NCBI RefSeq assembly: GCF_018588885.1 | Contig: NZ_JAFFIW010000010.1 | Location: 62,001-126,000, forward strand | Origin: Mesorhizobium sp. dw_380 | GTDB taxonomy: Bacteria; Pseudomonadota; Alphaproteobacteria; Rhizobiales; Rhizobiaceae | DNA length: 64,000 nt | Direction: 5' to 3' | The notes under the pieces: model-generated | The model's database searches: none | What the model was told of the DNA's origin: nothing | Seen by the model: only the letters and a program-made list of their open reading frames with translations | Program-made: the position numbers and the translations under genes | Part shown: piece by piece, positions 17,330 to 25,799 of the stretch | How positions within the stretch are numbered: position 1 is the stretch's first letter | Layout: every line of letters starts with the position of its first letter

Positions 17330-19168
17330 ATGCGCATGATGTTTGGTCGGCGGCTTGCGGCACCAGCGTCCGGTCAGGGCGCGGCCGAGCTTGGCGATCT
17401 GCCGGAATGGAACCTTGCCGACCTCTATGCCGGCATGGACGCGCCGGAACTGAAGCGTGACATCGCCAAGGCCACCGCCGACGCGATCGCTTTCGAGACC
17501 CGCTGGAAGGGAACGCTCGCCGCCGAGGCTGGGCGCGGCAACGCCGGCAGGCTGGGCGAGGCGCTCGTCGCCTATGAAGCGCTGGAGGAACTGATCGGCC
17601 GCATCGTCTCCTATGCCGGCCTGATCTATGCCGGCAACACCGCCGATCCGCAGCGCGCCAAGCTCTATGGCGACATCCAGGAGAAGATGACCGACGCCAG
17701 CGCGCATCTTCTGTTCTTCGCGCTCGAACTGAACCTGATCGACGATGCCGCGATCGAGGTTGCCTTGGCCGCCGATCCCGCTTTCGGGCACTACCGGCCG
17801 TGGGTGCTCGACCTCAGAATGGACAAGCCCTACCAGCTCGAGGATCGTGTCGAGCAGCTTTTCCACGAGAAGTCGATCACCGGGCGTGGCGCCTGGAACC
17901 GCCTGTTCGACGAGACGATGACCGACCTTCGCTTCGACATCGATGGCGAGGAATTGACGCTGGAACCGGCGCTCAACCGCCTGCAGGATGCCGATGGCGA
18001 GGTGCGCCGCCGCGCCTCCGAGGCACTGGCCGCGACCTTCCGCAAGAATTTGCGCACCTTCACCCTGATCACCAACACGCTGGCCAAGGACAAGGAAATA
18101 TCCGACCGCTGGCGCGGCTTCGAGGACATTGCCGATTCCCGCCATCTCGCCAATCGGGTCGAGCGCGGCGTGGTCGATGCGCTCGCCACCGCGGTGCGCG
18201 AAGCCTATCCGCGCCTGTCGCATCGCTACTACAAGATGAAGGCGCGTTGGCTCGGCATGGAGGTGATGAACCACTGGGACCGCAATGCGCCGCTGCCGGA
18301 GACGCCGCAGGCGGTGATCGGCTGGGACGAAGCCAGGAACACCGTCCTGTCGGCCTATCAGCGCTTCTCGCCGGAGATGGCCGAGATTGCGCGCACCTTC
18401 TTCGACCGCAACTGGATCGACGCGCCGGTGCGCCCGGGCAAGTCGCCGGGCGCCTTTGCCCATCCGACCGTGCCGTCTGCGCATCCCTATGTTCTGCTCA
18501 ACTACATGGGCAAGCCGCGCGATGTGATGACGCTGGCGCATGAGCTCGGCCATGGCGTGCATCAGGTGCTGGCCGCCGGCCAGGGCGCGCTGATGGCCTC
18601 GACGCCGCTGACATTGGCCGAGACAGCCTCCGTCTTCGGCGAGATGCTGACCTTCCGATCGCTGCTGGAGCGGACCACCGATCGGCGCGAACGCAAGGCC
18701 ATGCTCGCCCAGAAGGTCGAGGACATGATCAACACGGTGGTGCGCCAGATCGCCTTCTATGAGTTCGAGCGCAAGGTGCATGCCGAGCGCCGCAACGGCG
18801 AACTGACGTCCGACAGGCTCGGCCAGTTCTGGCTGGAAGTACAGGCAGAAAGCCTCGGCCCCGCGATCAAGTTGCGCGAGGGTTACGAGGTGTTCTGGAC
18901 CTACATCCCGCACTTCGTCCACTCGCCCTTCTACGTCTACGCCTATGCTTTCGGCGACTGCCTGGTGAACTCGCTCTACGCGGTCTACCAGAATGCCGAG
19001 CGCGGCTTTCAGGACAAGTATTTCGAGATGCTGCGCGCCGGCGGCACCAAGCATCATTCGCAGCTTCTGGCGCCCTTCGGCCTCGACGCCACCGACCCGG
19101 CCTTCTGGCAGATCGGGCTGGGAGTGATCGGCGGCCTGATCGACGAACTGGAATCCCTCGACGGCTGA
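17330..19168 (+). CDS. pepF: M3 family oligoendopeptidase F
   Basis: Cytoplasmic zinc metallopeptidase of 612 aa. The HExxH motif is HELGH at about residues 403-407 (AHELGHGVHQ), and the third-ligand glutamate region is ASVFGEMLTF, about 25 residues further on. Length and layout match PepF/M3B peptidases that degrade short peptides. The ATG at 17330 is chosen: GGAAGG lies 9 nt upstream, whereas the TTG at 17324 would be too close. It is divergent from the sigma-54 regulator, with 174 bp between starts. Confidence 0.93.
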   Translation: MRMMFGRRLAAPASGQGAAELGDLPEWNLADLYAGMDAPELKRDIAKATADAIAFETRWKGTLAAEAGRGNAGRLGEALVAYEALEELIGRIVSYAGLIYAGNTADPQRAKLYGDIQEKMTDASAHLLFFALELNLIDDAAIEVALAADPAFGHYRPWVLDLRMDKPYQLEDRVEQLFHEKSITGRGAWNRLFDETMTDLRFDIDGEELTLEPALNRLQDADGEVRRRASEALAATFRKNLRTFTLITNTLAKDKEISDRWRGFEDIADSRHLANRVERGVVDALATAVREAYPRLSHRYYKMKARWLGMEVMNHWDRNAPLPETPQAVIGWDEARNTVLSAYQRFSPEMAEIARTFFDRNWIDAPVRPGKSPGAFAHPTVPSAHPYVLLNYMGKPRDVMTLAHELGHGVHQVLAAGQGALMASTPLTLAETASVFGEMLTFRSLLERTTDRRERKAMLAQKVEDMINTVVRQIAFYEFERKVHAERRNGELTSDRLGQFWLEVQAESLGPAIKLREGYEVFWTYIPHFVHSPFYVYAYAFGDCLVNSLYAVYQNAERGFQDKYFEMLRAGGTKHHSQLLAPFGLDATDPAFWQIGLGVIGGLIDELESLDG

Positions 19169-19529
19169 AACGCCTCTCGCCTGCGAAGAACAGTTTAGCC
19201 GGAATGCATGTTCGCACGGTGCTATTCTTGCGCTAAATATTTGTTCTTGAAGAACTCTCCACGAATGTTTTCCGATAGCTTTCCGTAAGCTCTATGGTAG
19301 CCTTCGCTCCAAGCTCAGCCGGAGCGCATGCGGATCGGCGAGGGAAAAGTCTCAGCCGATCGTGACGCTCAGGCGAACGCGACAACGGCCGTTGGCCATG
19401 GGCAAGCAAAGCCGATTGCCGACCGCTCGAATCGAAGCCGGCTGTTCTGCGAACCCGCGGAGCCATTATCGAGTGGTCCATCGCCGAAGGTCGTGACCCA
19501 CGGCAGACGGATCTGACTGGAGAGAGACA
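19169..19529. other. Intergenic region upstream of the coiled-coil/HhH gene
   Basis: A 361-bp stretch without a supported gene. It includes a perfect 13-bp palindrome GTTCTTGAAGAAC at 19243-19255, a possible operator. An 82-codon frame on the minus strand shows no recognisable protein features. A GGAGAG site precedes the next gene. Confidence 0.45.
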
Positions 19530-20273
19530 ATGGGCACTTTTCTATATGTGATCCTGGCGTTCCTGGTAGGCGTGTTGGTTGGCTGGTTCCTCTGGGGTCG
19601 CCTGCGTGGTGAGCTCGATAGCCTGCGCGGCGACCTCGACCGCACCCGCAGCGAGCGCGACCGGCTGCGTGCCGACAGCGACCGCCTGACCGGCGAACTG
19701 AATGCATGCGGCAAGACCCGCTCCGATCTCGAGCGCCAGCTGCGCGATGCGCAGGCTTCCACCGGAGCCGGCGCGGCAAAGGCTGCCGGTCAACCGTCGG
19801 CCGCCCTGAAGTCGACGCCGGCCGCGGCCAAGTCCGCTCCCGCGGCCAAGTCTGCACCGGCCAAACCGGCCCCGGCAAAGCCCGCGGCGGCCAAGGCTCC
19901 AGCCAAGCCTGCGGCGAGCAAATCCGCGGCCACTGGCTCGGCAACCAAGAGCGCAGCCGCTCCCAAGGCCGCAGCGGCAAAGAAGGCCTCGCCGGCGGCG
20001 GCCAACGCCGCATCCGGCAAGCCCGACAATCTGCGCCGGCTGATCGGCATCGGCCCGGTCAACGAGAAACTGCTCAAGGCGCAAGGCGTCACCAGCTTCG
20101 CCCAGATCGCCGCCTGGACCGCCGCCGACATCAAGCGGATCGAGGACGTGATGAATTTCGACGGCCGCATCGCACGTGAGCGTTGGATCGAGCAGGCGAA
20201 GCTGCTCGCCGCCGGCAACGAGAAGGAGTTCGCCAAGCAGTTTCCGACAGCGGGGACAGCCAGCAACACTTGA
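19530..20273 (+). CDS. Membrane-anchored coiled-coil protein with C-terminal helix-hairpin-helix domain
   Basis: A 247-aa protein with three parts. An N-terminal membrane segment (about 4-22) is followed by a coiled coil rich in Arg, Asp and Leu (about 26-75). A low-complexity Ala/Lys/Pro linker (about 80-170) comes next, then a C-terminal domain (about 175-240, starting DNLRRLIGIGPVNEKLL). That last domain resembles the helix-hairpin-helix module of COG3743, also found at the C-terminus of alphaproteobacterial NuoE. The basic linker and HhH domain suggest nucleic-acid contact near the membrane, but no function is established. ATG 19530 has a GGAGAG site. A terminator follows at 20303. Confidence 0.75.
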   Translation: MGTFLYVILAFLVGVLVGWFLWGRLRGELDSLRGDLDRTRSERDRLRADSDRLTGELNACGKTRSDLERQLRDAQASTGAGAAKAAGQPSAALKSTPAAAKSAPAAKSAPAKPAPAKPAAAKAPAKPAASKSAATGSATKSAAAPKAAAAKKASPAAANAASGKPDNLRRLIGIGPVNEKLLKAQGVTSFAQIAAWTAADIKRIEDVMNFDGRIARERWIEQAKLLAAGNEKEFAKQFPTAGTASNT

Positions 20274-20302
20274 GCGATCAATAGAGACAGCGATTATGCA
20301 AT

Positions 20303-20333
20303 CGGCGGCGCCATGGCGCCGCCGGTTTGTTTT
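20303..20333 (+). terminator. Intrinsic terminator after the coiled-coil/HhH gene
   Basis: A perfect 22-bp GC palindrome (CGGCGGCGCC AT GGCGCCGCCG) is followed by GTTTGTTTT on the plus strand, 30 nt after the stop codon. Confidence 0.75.
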
Positions 20334-20452
20334 AGCGGACGAGGCCACCGGAGGTCGGCTTTGAGTGGCAGCGTGCCGTTCCCTCGATTGCGCGCGAACG
20401 GCCCCCCATATAGAGCGGTCAACGGCTTCATTGACCGCAGCACCAGAGTCCC

Positions 20453-21598
20453 ATGTCCCTGCCCGCCGCCATTTTCCGCAACGACGAAAGCGCGCGCCAG
20501 CTCGTTTTCGACCGGCCGGCCAATATCATCGTGGCGCATGCGGCAAAGGACTTTCCGGCGGCATTGGACGCAGCGCAGGCCGCGCACGATGCCGGCAAGT
20601 GGCTGGCTGGCTATTTCTCCTACGAGGCGGGCTATCTGCTCGAGCCGAAGCTCGTTCCCTTGCTGCCGGGCAAACGCCGCGCTCCGCTGGTCTGCCTCGG
20701 CGTTTTCGATGCTCCGGTCGAAGAAGCGGTGCCGCCGCGCAACGCAGCGGCGACCAACGGTCCGATCTTCGATGCAAGAGCAGCCTGGTCGTTCGAGGAT
20801 TATGAAAAGCGTTTCTCACGGCTGCATCAGCACATCAGGCAGGGCGATTGCTACCAGGGCAATTTGACCTTCCCGGTGCAGGCACAATGGTCCGGCGATC
20901 CGCTTGCCGCCTTCGATGCGCTGACCGAACGCCAGCCGGTGAAATATGGCGCGCTGGTCGCGCTCGGTGATCCGATCGTGCTGTCGCGCTCGCCCGAATT
21001 GTTCTTCGAGATCGATGCCGAAGGCATGATCGAGACCCATCCGATGAAGGGCACCGCACCACGCGGCGCGACCAAGGACGAGGACAGGCGGCAAAAGAAT
21101 TTCCTGCGCAACGACGAGAAGAACCAGGCCGAGAACCGGATGATCGTCGACCTCTTGCGCAACGACATCTCGCTGATCAGCGAGGTCGGCACGCTGGAGG
21201 TGCCGGCGCTGTTCCGCATCGAGAGCTATCCAACCGTTCACCAGATGGTGAGCGACGTCAGGGCGAAGCTGCTGCCGGGCCTCACCATTCGCCAGGTCTT
21301 CGCGGCTTTGTTTCCCTGCGGCTCGATCACCGGAGCGCCGAAGATCCGCGCCATGGAGATCCTGCACGATCTGGAGGGCACGCCGCGCGACGTCTATTGC
21401 GGCGCCATCGGCTGGATCGCACCCGGCGGCACCATGCGCTTTTCCGTGGCGATCCGTACCATATCGCTCTTTGCCAGTGGCGAGGCCGTCTACAATATCG
21501 GTGGCGGCATCGTCTTCGATTCGACGGCGCAAGAGGAGTATCAGGAGTGTCTGCTCAAAGCCCGCTTCGCGACGGGGACGCCGCCGATTTCGAGCTGA
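20453..21598 (+). CDS. pabB: Aminodeoxychorismate synthase component I
   Basis: Chorismate-utilising enzyme of 381 aa that makes 4-amino-4-deoxychorismate for folate synthesis, using ammonia from PabA. The PabB-specific lysine motif is present as PMKGTAPRG, and the conserved C-terminal segments GSITGAPKIRAME and YCGAIGWI are clear. It lacks the full N-terminal extension of anthranilate synthase TrpE. pabA is not in the window. The pabC start lies inside the pabB reading frame (52-nt overlap), so the two are translationally coupled. It is the first gene of a four-gene operon. Confidence 0.92.
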   Translation: MSLPAAIFRNDESARQLVFDRPANIIVAHAAKDFPAALDAAQAAHDAGKWLAGYFSYEAGYLLEPKLVPLLPGKRRAPLVCLGVFDAPVEEAVPPRNAAATNGPIFDARAAWSFEDYEKRFSRLHQHIRQGDCYQGNLTFPVQAQWSGDPLAAFDALTERQPVKYGALVALGDPIVLSRSPELFFEIDAEGMIETHPMKGTAPRGATKDEDRRQKNFLRNDEKNQAENRMIVDLLRNDISLISEVGTLEVPALFRIESYPTVHQMVSDVRAKLLPGLTIRQVFAALFPCGSITGAPKIRAMEILHDLEGTPRDVYCGAIGWIAPGGTMRFSVAIRTISLFASGEAVYNIGGGIVFDSTAQEEYQECLLKARFATGTPPISS

Positions 21599-22209
21599 TC
21601 GAGACCATGCGCTGGGAGCCGGAGAAAGGTTTCCTCCGCTTCGATCGCCACCTTGCGCGCCTTTATGCGTCGGCGGCGGAATTGGGCTTCAGCCATGATC
21701 CCCGCAAGATCGGTGAGGCGCTGAGCAGTGCGGTCGGCGGCTCCCCCGTCGCCATGCGCACGCGGCTCGCTTTGTCGCGCCGAGGCGAGGCGAGCGCCTC
21801 CGCGCAACCCTATGAATCGCTCGCCGCCGACAAGGTCTGGGTGCTGCGGCTGGCACGGACAAGGCTCGATTCCAGCAATATGCTGCTGCGCCACAAGACC
21901 AGCCTGCGGCAGCTCTACACGCATGCCCGCTCCGAATATCTCGTCACCCAAGCCGACGAAGTGATCCTGGCCAATGAGCGCGGCGAGATCTGCGAAGGCA
22001 CGATCACCAATGTCTTCGCCGATTTCGGCGACGGCGTGCTGGCGACGCCCCGGCTCGACTGCGGCCTGCTGCCTGGCGTATTGCGCGCCGAGCTTCTGGA
22101 CGAAGGCCGAGCGGCTGAAGCGATCTACAGCTTCGATGAGTTGAAATCTGCCAAGAACTTGTTCGTCGGCAATTCGCTGCGCGGGCTGATCCCCGCCAGA
22201 CTTGCCTGA
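21547..22209 (+). CDS. pabC: Aminodeoxychorismate lyase (class IV aminotransferase fold)
   Basis: PLP enzyme of 220 aa that converts aminodeoxychorismate to p-aminobenzoate plus pyruvate. The class IV fold signature CEGTITNVFADF is present near residue 152, and the probable PLP lysine is Lys117 in RHKTSLRQLY. It is shorter than E. coli PabC (269 aa). I set the start at GTG 21547 because GAGGAG lies 8 nt upstream and the conserved sequence (FELIETMRW) begins soon after. The 52-nt overlap with pabB indicates coupling; some bacteria fuse the two genes. Confidence 0.87.
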   Translation: MSAQSPLRDGDAADFELIETMRWEPEKGFLRFDRHLARLYASAAELGFSHDPRKIGEALSSAVGGSPVAMRTRLALSRRGEASASAQPYESLAADKVWVLRLARTRLDSSNMLLRHKTSLRQLYTHARSEYLVTQADEVILANERGEICEGTITNVFADFGDGVLATPRLDCGLLPGVLRAELLDEGRAAEAIYSFDELKSAKNLFVGNSLRGLIPARLA

Positions 22210-22231
22210 GAGCCCCAACCGAAGGAATGCC

Positions 22232-22519
22232 ATGTTCGTCGTTTCGCTGAACTACAAGGTGCCCTTGACCGAGATCGACCAATTGCAGGCGGCACATGTC
22301 GAATGGCTGAAAGCCTGCTATGCGGAAGGCCTCTTCATTGCCTCCGGACCCAAGAAGCCGAGGACCGGCGGCATCATCATCGCGCATGGCTCGCGCGAGG
22401 TCCTCGACGCCAGGCTGGCGGCGGACCCCTTCGCCAAGGCGGGTGCGGCCGACTACGACGTCACCGAATTCCTGGCCAGGATGACCGCCCCCGGCCTGGA
22501 TCCGTTCAGGGAAGCATGA
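22232..22519 (+). CDS. YCII/YciI-like protein
   Basis: A 95-aa protein of the YciI type (dimeric alpha-beta barrel). Features include FVVSLNYK at the start, HVEWLKACYAEGLF with the conserved His near residue 24, and ASGPKKPRTGG. The ATG at 22232 has AAGGA upstream. It lies 22 nt after pabC and overlaps the DUF3445 gene by 4 nt (ATGA at 22516-22519), so it belongs to the same operon. Function is unknown; the operon position suggests a role linked to pABA/folate or to the downstream oxidase-like protein. Confidence 0.82.
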   Translation: MFVVSLNYKVPLTEIDQLQAAHVEWLKACYAEGLFIASGPKKPRTGGIIIAHGSREVLDARLAADPFAKAGAADYDVTEFLARMTAPGLDPFREA

Positions 22520-23454
22520 GCTTGGCCGAGGCGCTGCCCACCCACACGCCCTATGATGGTTCCTCGACGCTCTTCAGCATCGGGCTGAAGCCGCTCGATC
22601 CCGCGAACTGGATCGAGGTCGACGGCCATCTTGTGCGCTACCTCAACGAAAAGCGCCGGCTCTATGCCGAAATTTCCGAGCGGGTTTTCGTCGAGGAGGA
22701 CGGTACGCGCGACGCGCAGCGGGAAGTGCTGGAATTGCTCGGCGCATATTTGCCGGAGCGATTTCCGGGCACTCATCGCCGCACCGATACGGGCATCGAG
22801 GTCGTGGGCGCCGCGAGCCATCCCACCGTCCCTGCCGGTCCCGGCGACGCCCCACTCGTCGCGGCCTCGCTGCTCGTCCAGGAGGATTTGATCCTGATGC
22901 GCCGCGACGCCAGCGGCTGGCGGCTTGCCGCGGGTTCGCTGTGCTTTCCCTCGTCCTGGTCGCTGCTCGAAAAATTCGGCAAGCCGCTGCAGCAGATCCA
23001 CGCCCCGGTACCGGGTTTTGGTCCCGGAACCCGGCCAGCCGAACTCATCAACCGCATGTTCGACGGCCTGCAGGGGCAGGCGGTCGAACGCTACAACTGG
23101 TCGATCCAGTCAGGCGATGCGCTCTACCATCCGCTCTCCGACCTCCAGCGCACCGACCGCGCCACCAGCCGCCCGTCGCGGTTTCCGGACGGAGACATCG
23201 ACGCTCATGCCTTCATCCGGGTTGAGCGGCAGACGCTGCGCAAGCTGCCTTCTTCGCTCGATATCCTGTTCACCATCCGCATCCACCTCGACCCGCTCGC
23301 CGTGCTGGCGCGGCATCCTGACAGGGCGACGCTCGCGCTGTCCTTCGCCTCCCAACTCCAGGCGCTCGACCTCGCTCAACTCGATTACAAGGGCCTGACG
23401 TCGGACCGCGATCGGCTGGTCGCCTTCCTTAACCACATGGCCAAGGACGGCTAG
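22516..23454 (+). CDS. DUF3445 protein, heme-dependent oxidative N-demethylase-like
   Basis: A 312-aa protein of the DUF3445 family, which includes the alpha subunit of a heme-dependent oxidative N-demethylase. Family segments are visible: SLCFPSSWSLLEKFGKPLQQIHAPVP (residues about 140-165, given here only as a landmark by its SLCFPSSW core) and NWSIQ near residue 195. The PAS-like heme fold contacts heme through residues I cannot assign here. It is coupled to the YCII gene by an ATGA overlap and ends the pabB operon; a terminator follows at 23514. Substrate unknown. Confidence 0.8.
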   Translation: MSLAEALPTHTPYDGSSTLFSIGLKPLDPANWIEVDGHLVRYLNEKRRLYAEISERVFVEEDGTRDAQREVLELLGAYLPERFPGTHRRTDTGIEVVGAASHPTVPAGPGDAPLVAASLLVQEDLILMRRDASGWRLAAGSLCFPSSWSLLEKFGKPLQQIHAPVPGFGPGTRPAELINRMFDGLQGQAVERYNWSIQSGDALYHPLSDLQRTDRATSRPSRFPDGDIDAHAFIRVERQTLRKLPSSLDILFTIRIHLDPLAVLARHPDRATLALSFASQLQALDLAQLDYKGLTSDRDRLVAFLNHMAKDG

Positions 23455-23513
23455 TCACAGGTTGGCTCTTTTCGCTGGTTTATGACAATGATCTGTGATG
23501 TAGCGCATGGCCG

Positions 23514-23535
23514 CCGGGCAGAGATGCCCGGTTTT
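23514..23535 (+). terminator. Intrinsic terminator between DUF3445 gene and hss
   Basis: A 7-bp stem (CCGGGCA / TGCCCGG, GAGA loop) is followed by TTTT. It lies 60 nt after the DUF3445 stop and 46 nt before the hss start, so it could end the pabB operon or act within the hss leader. Confidence 0.65.
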
Positions 23536-23581
23536 GCATGTGTTTTCCCGGTTTGCTGGGTTTTGAGGAGTGCTCGATAAA

Positions 23582-25027
23582 ATGGCGAATGAAAACTGGC
23601 CCGTTTACGGTGAGATCACCGGCCCTGTGGTGATGATCGGCTTCGGCTCGATCGGACGGGGCACGCTGCCGCTCATCGAACGCCATTTCAAATTCGACAA
23701 GTCGCGCATGACGGTGCTTGATCCGCGCGACACCGACCGCAAGCTGCTCGACGAGCGTGGCATCACCTTCATGCAGGACGCCGTGACCGAGAAGAACTAC
23801 AAGAAGCTGCTGACCCCGCTTCTGACCAATGGCGGCGGCCAGGGTTTCTGCGTCAACCTGTCGGTCGATACCGGCTCGGTGGACCTGATGCGGCTCTGCC
23901 GCAAGCTCGGCGTGCTCTACATCGACACCGTCGTCGAGCCGTGGCTCGGCTTCTATTTCGACACCAAGGCCGACAATGCCAGCCGCTCCAACTACGCGCT
24001 GCGCGAGGCGCTCATCAAGGAAAAGCACGACAAGCCCGGCGGCGCGACCGCGGTCTCTACCTGCGGTGCCAATCCCGGGATGGTCTCGTGGTTCGTCAAG
24101 CAGGCGCTGGTCAATCTCGCCACCGATCTTGGTATGGAGTTCTCGGAGCCCGCGCAGGAAGACCGCGAGGGCTGGGCCAAGCTGATGAAGAAGGCCGGCG
24201 TCAAGGGCATCCACATCGCCGAGCGCGACACCCAGCGCACCAAGAAGCCGAAGCCGATGGATGTGTTCTGGAACACCTGGTCGGTCGAGGGCTTCATCTC
24301 GGAGGGATTGCAGCCGGCCGAACTCGGCTGGGGCACGCATGAGAAGTGGATGCCGAAGAACGGCAAGAAGCACAAGCACGGTTCCAAGGCCGCGATCTAT
24401 CTGGAGCAGCCAGGCGCCAACACGCGCGTGCGCTCCTGGTGCCCAACGCCGGGCGAGCAATACGGTCTGCTGGTGACGCACAACGAGTCGATCTCGATCG
24501 CCGATTTCTTCACCGTTCGCTCCAAGAAGGGCAAGGTCCAGTACCGTCCGACCTGCCACTACGCCTACCATCCCTGCAACGACGCGATGCTGTCACTGGA
24601 CGAGATGTTCGGCGCCGCCGGCAAGCCTCAGCCGGTGCATCACGTGCTTGACGAGAACGAACTTGTCGACGGCGTCGACGAGCTCGGCGTCCTGCTCTAC
24701 GGCCACGACAAGAATGCCTACTGGTATGGCTCGCAGCTGTCGCTGGCCGAAGCGCGCAAACTGGCGCCCTATCAGAACGCCACCGGCATGCAGGTCACAT
24801 CGGCGGTCCTGGCCGGCATGGTCTGGGCCCTGGAAAATCCGGAGGCCGGCATCGTCGAAGCCGACGAGATGGATTACAAGCGCTGCCTGGACGTGCAGTC
24901 GCCCTATCTCGGACCGGTCAAGGGACATTACACCGACTGGACGCCGCTCGACAGACGTCCGGGCCTCTTCCCGGAAGACCTCGACCGCAGCGACCCGTGG
25001 CAATTCCGCAACATCCTCGTCCGATAG
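23582..25027 (+). CDS. hss: Homospermidine synthase
   Basis: NAD-dependent enzyme of 481 aa that makes sym-homospermidine, from putrescine alone or with spermidine; homospermidine is a major polyamine of rhizobia. The N-terminal Rossmann motif GFGSIGRG is at about residues 19-26, and the conserved CGANPGMVSWFVKQAL segment sits near residue 162. Length matches bacterial Hss (about 477 aa). The ATG at 23582 gives the family-typical start NENWPVYGEITGPVVMIGFG; the GTG at 23570 overlaps the GAGGAG ribosome-binding site and is unlikely. It probably has its own transcript because of the terminator just upstream. Confidence 0.95.
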   Translation: MANENWPVYGEITGPVVMIGFGSIGRGTLPLIERHFKFDKSRMTVLDPRDTDRKLLDERGITFMQDAVTEKNYKKLLTPLLTNGGGQGFCVNLSVDTGSVDLMRLCRKLGVLYIDTVVEPWLGFYFDTKADNASRSNYALREALIKEKHDKPGGATAVSTCGANPGMVSWFVKQALVNLATDLGMEFSEPAQEDREGWAKLMKKAGVKGIHIAERDTQRTKKPKPMDVFWNTWSVEGFISEGLQPAELGWGTHEKWMPKNGKKHKHGSKAAIYLEQPGANTRVRSWCPTPGEQYGLLVTHNESISIADFFTVRSKKGKVQYRPTCHYAYHPCNDAMLSLDEMFGAAGKPQPVHHVLDENELVDGVDELGVLLYGHDKNAYWYGSQLSLAEARKLAPYQNATGMQVTSAVLAGMVWALENPEAGIVEADEMDYKRCLDVQSPYLGPVKGHYTDWTPLDRRPGLFPEDLDRSDPWQFRNILVR

Positions 25028-25211
25028 CACCCTGCGCACCATGCGCCATTGCCTTGCAATCGCCCGGAAATCGGGCGATTGAAGAGATGCGGCCTGGAGC
25101 AGCGCGCGTCCCGTCGGACGCGCAGCCGCTCCAGCAGTTTGGACGTTCGCTTCGTGCCTTCCAGAAATCGAATCCGATTTTTGGGCCGAGGCGTTTGGAG
25201 AGGGATTTCAT

Positions 25212-25589
25212 ATGATTATTGCGCGCAAAGTTCTTTCGATGGGCATGGCGGGTGCCGTTGCCTCGATGCTCGCTGCCTGTGCCACGAGCGGCCCGGACCA
25301 GCCGCCCATGGCAGCCGCGCCGAAAGGCGTCGAGGGCTCCTGGATCGATGCCAAGGGCACGGGCCTGTCGACCTTCACCGGCGGCAAGTTCACGACCGTC
25401 GCGACCGATACCGGCCAGAAGCTCGCCGATGGTAGCTACACCATGACCGGCGCCACATCTGTCGAGATCAACGGCACGTCGCTGATCCGCCAGACGCCGG
25501 TCAGCTTCAACTGCCTGATGGTGTCCACCAGCCAGCTGAACTGCACCAGTTCGTCCGGCCAGAACTTCGTGCTGACGCGGCGCGCCTGA
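25212..25589 (+). CDS. Omp10-like outer-membrane lipoprotein
   Basis: Small lipoprotein of 125 aa. The signal peptide ends in a clear lipobox, LAAC, with Cys23 as the modified residue. The mature part resembles Brucella Omp10 (a small beta-barrel of the Inh/AprI-like fold): GVEGSW, FTGGKFTT, LADGSY, VEIN, VSFNCLMVS and LNCTSSSG occur in the same order. The two conserved Cys (in NCLMVS and LNCTSS) may form a disulfide. It is located at the outer membrane; function is unknown in the family beyond envelope integrity. It is monocistronic, with its own terminator at 25616. Confidence 0.82.
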   Translation: MIIARKVLSMGMAGAVASMLAACATSGPDQPPMAAAPKGVEGSWIDAKGTGLSTFTGGKFTTVATDTGQKLADGSYTMTGATSVEINGTSLIRQTPVSFNCLMVSTSQLNCTSSSGQNFVLTRRA

Positions 25590-25615
25590 ACCGGCCAACA
25601 TTGGACTTATCGAGA

Positions 25616-25642
25616 CGGCGGCCAACTGGCCGCCGTTTTTTT
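25616..25642 (+). terminator. Intrinsic terminator after the Omp10-like gene
   Basis: Strong hairpin (CGGCGGCC, AACT loop, GGCCGCCG) followed by seven T, 26 nt after the stop codon. Confidence 0.93.
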
Positions 25643-25799
25643 ACGCCGGCAAATACCCCAGGTTTTGCGCTTGCGAATCCGCTCGGCATTTCCGCTTGCG
25701 CCAGCCGGAATGCGATGGGAACATGGTCGAAACGCTGGCTGTTATACCCAGTCAAGCAAGAGCGTTAAACGCCTCTGATCGGCCTACCGGGAGACGAAG

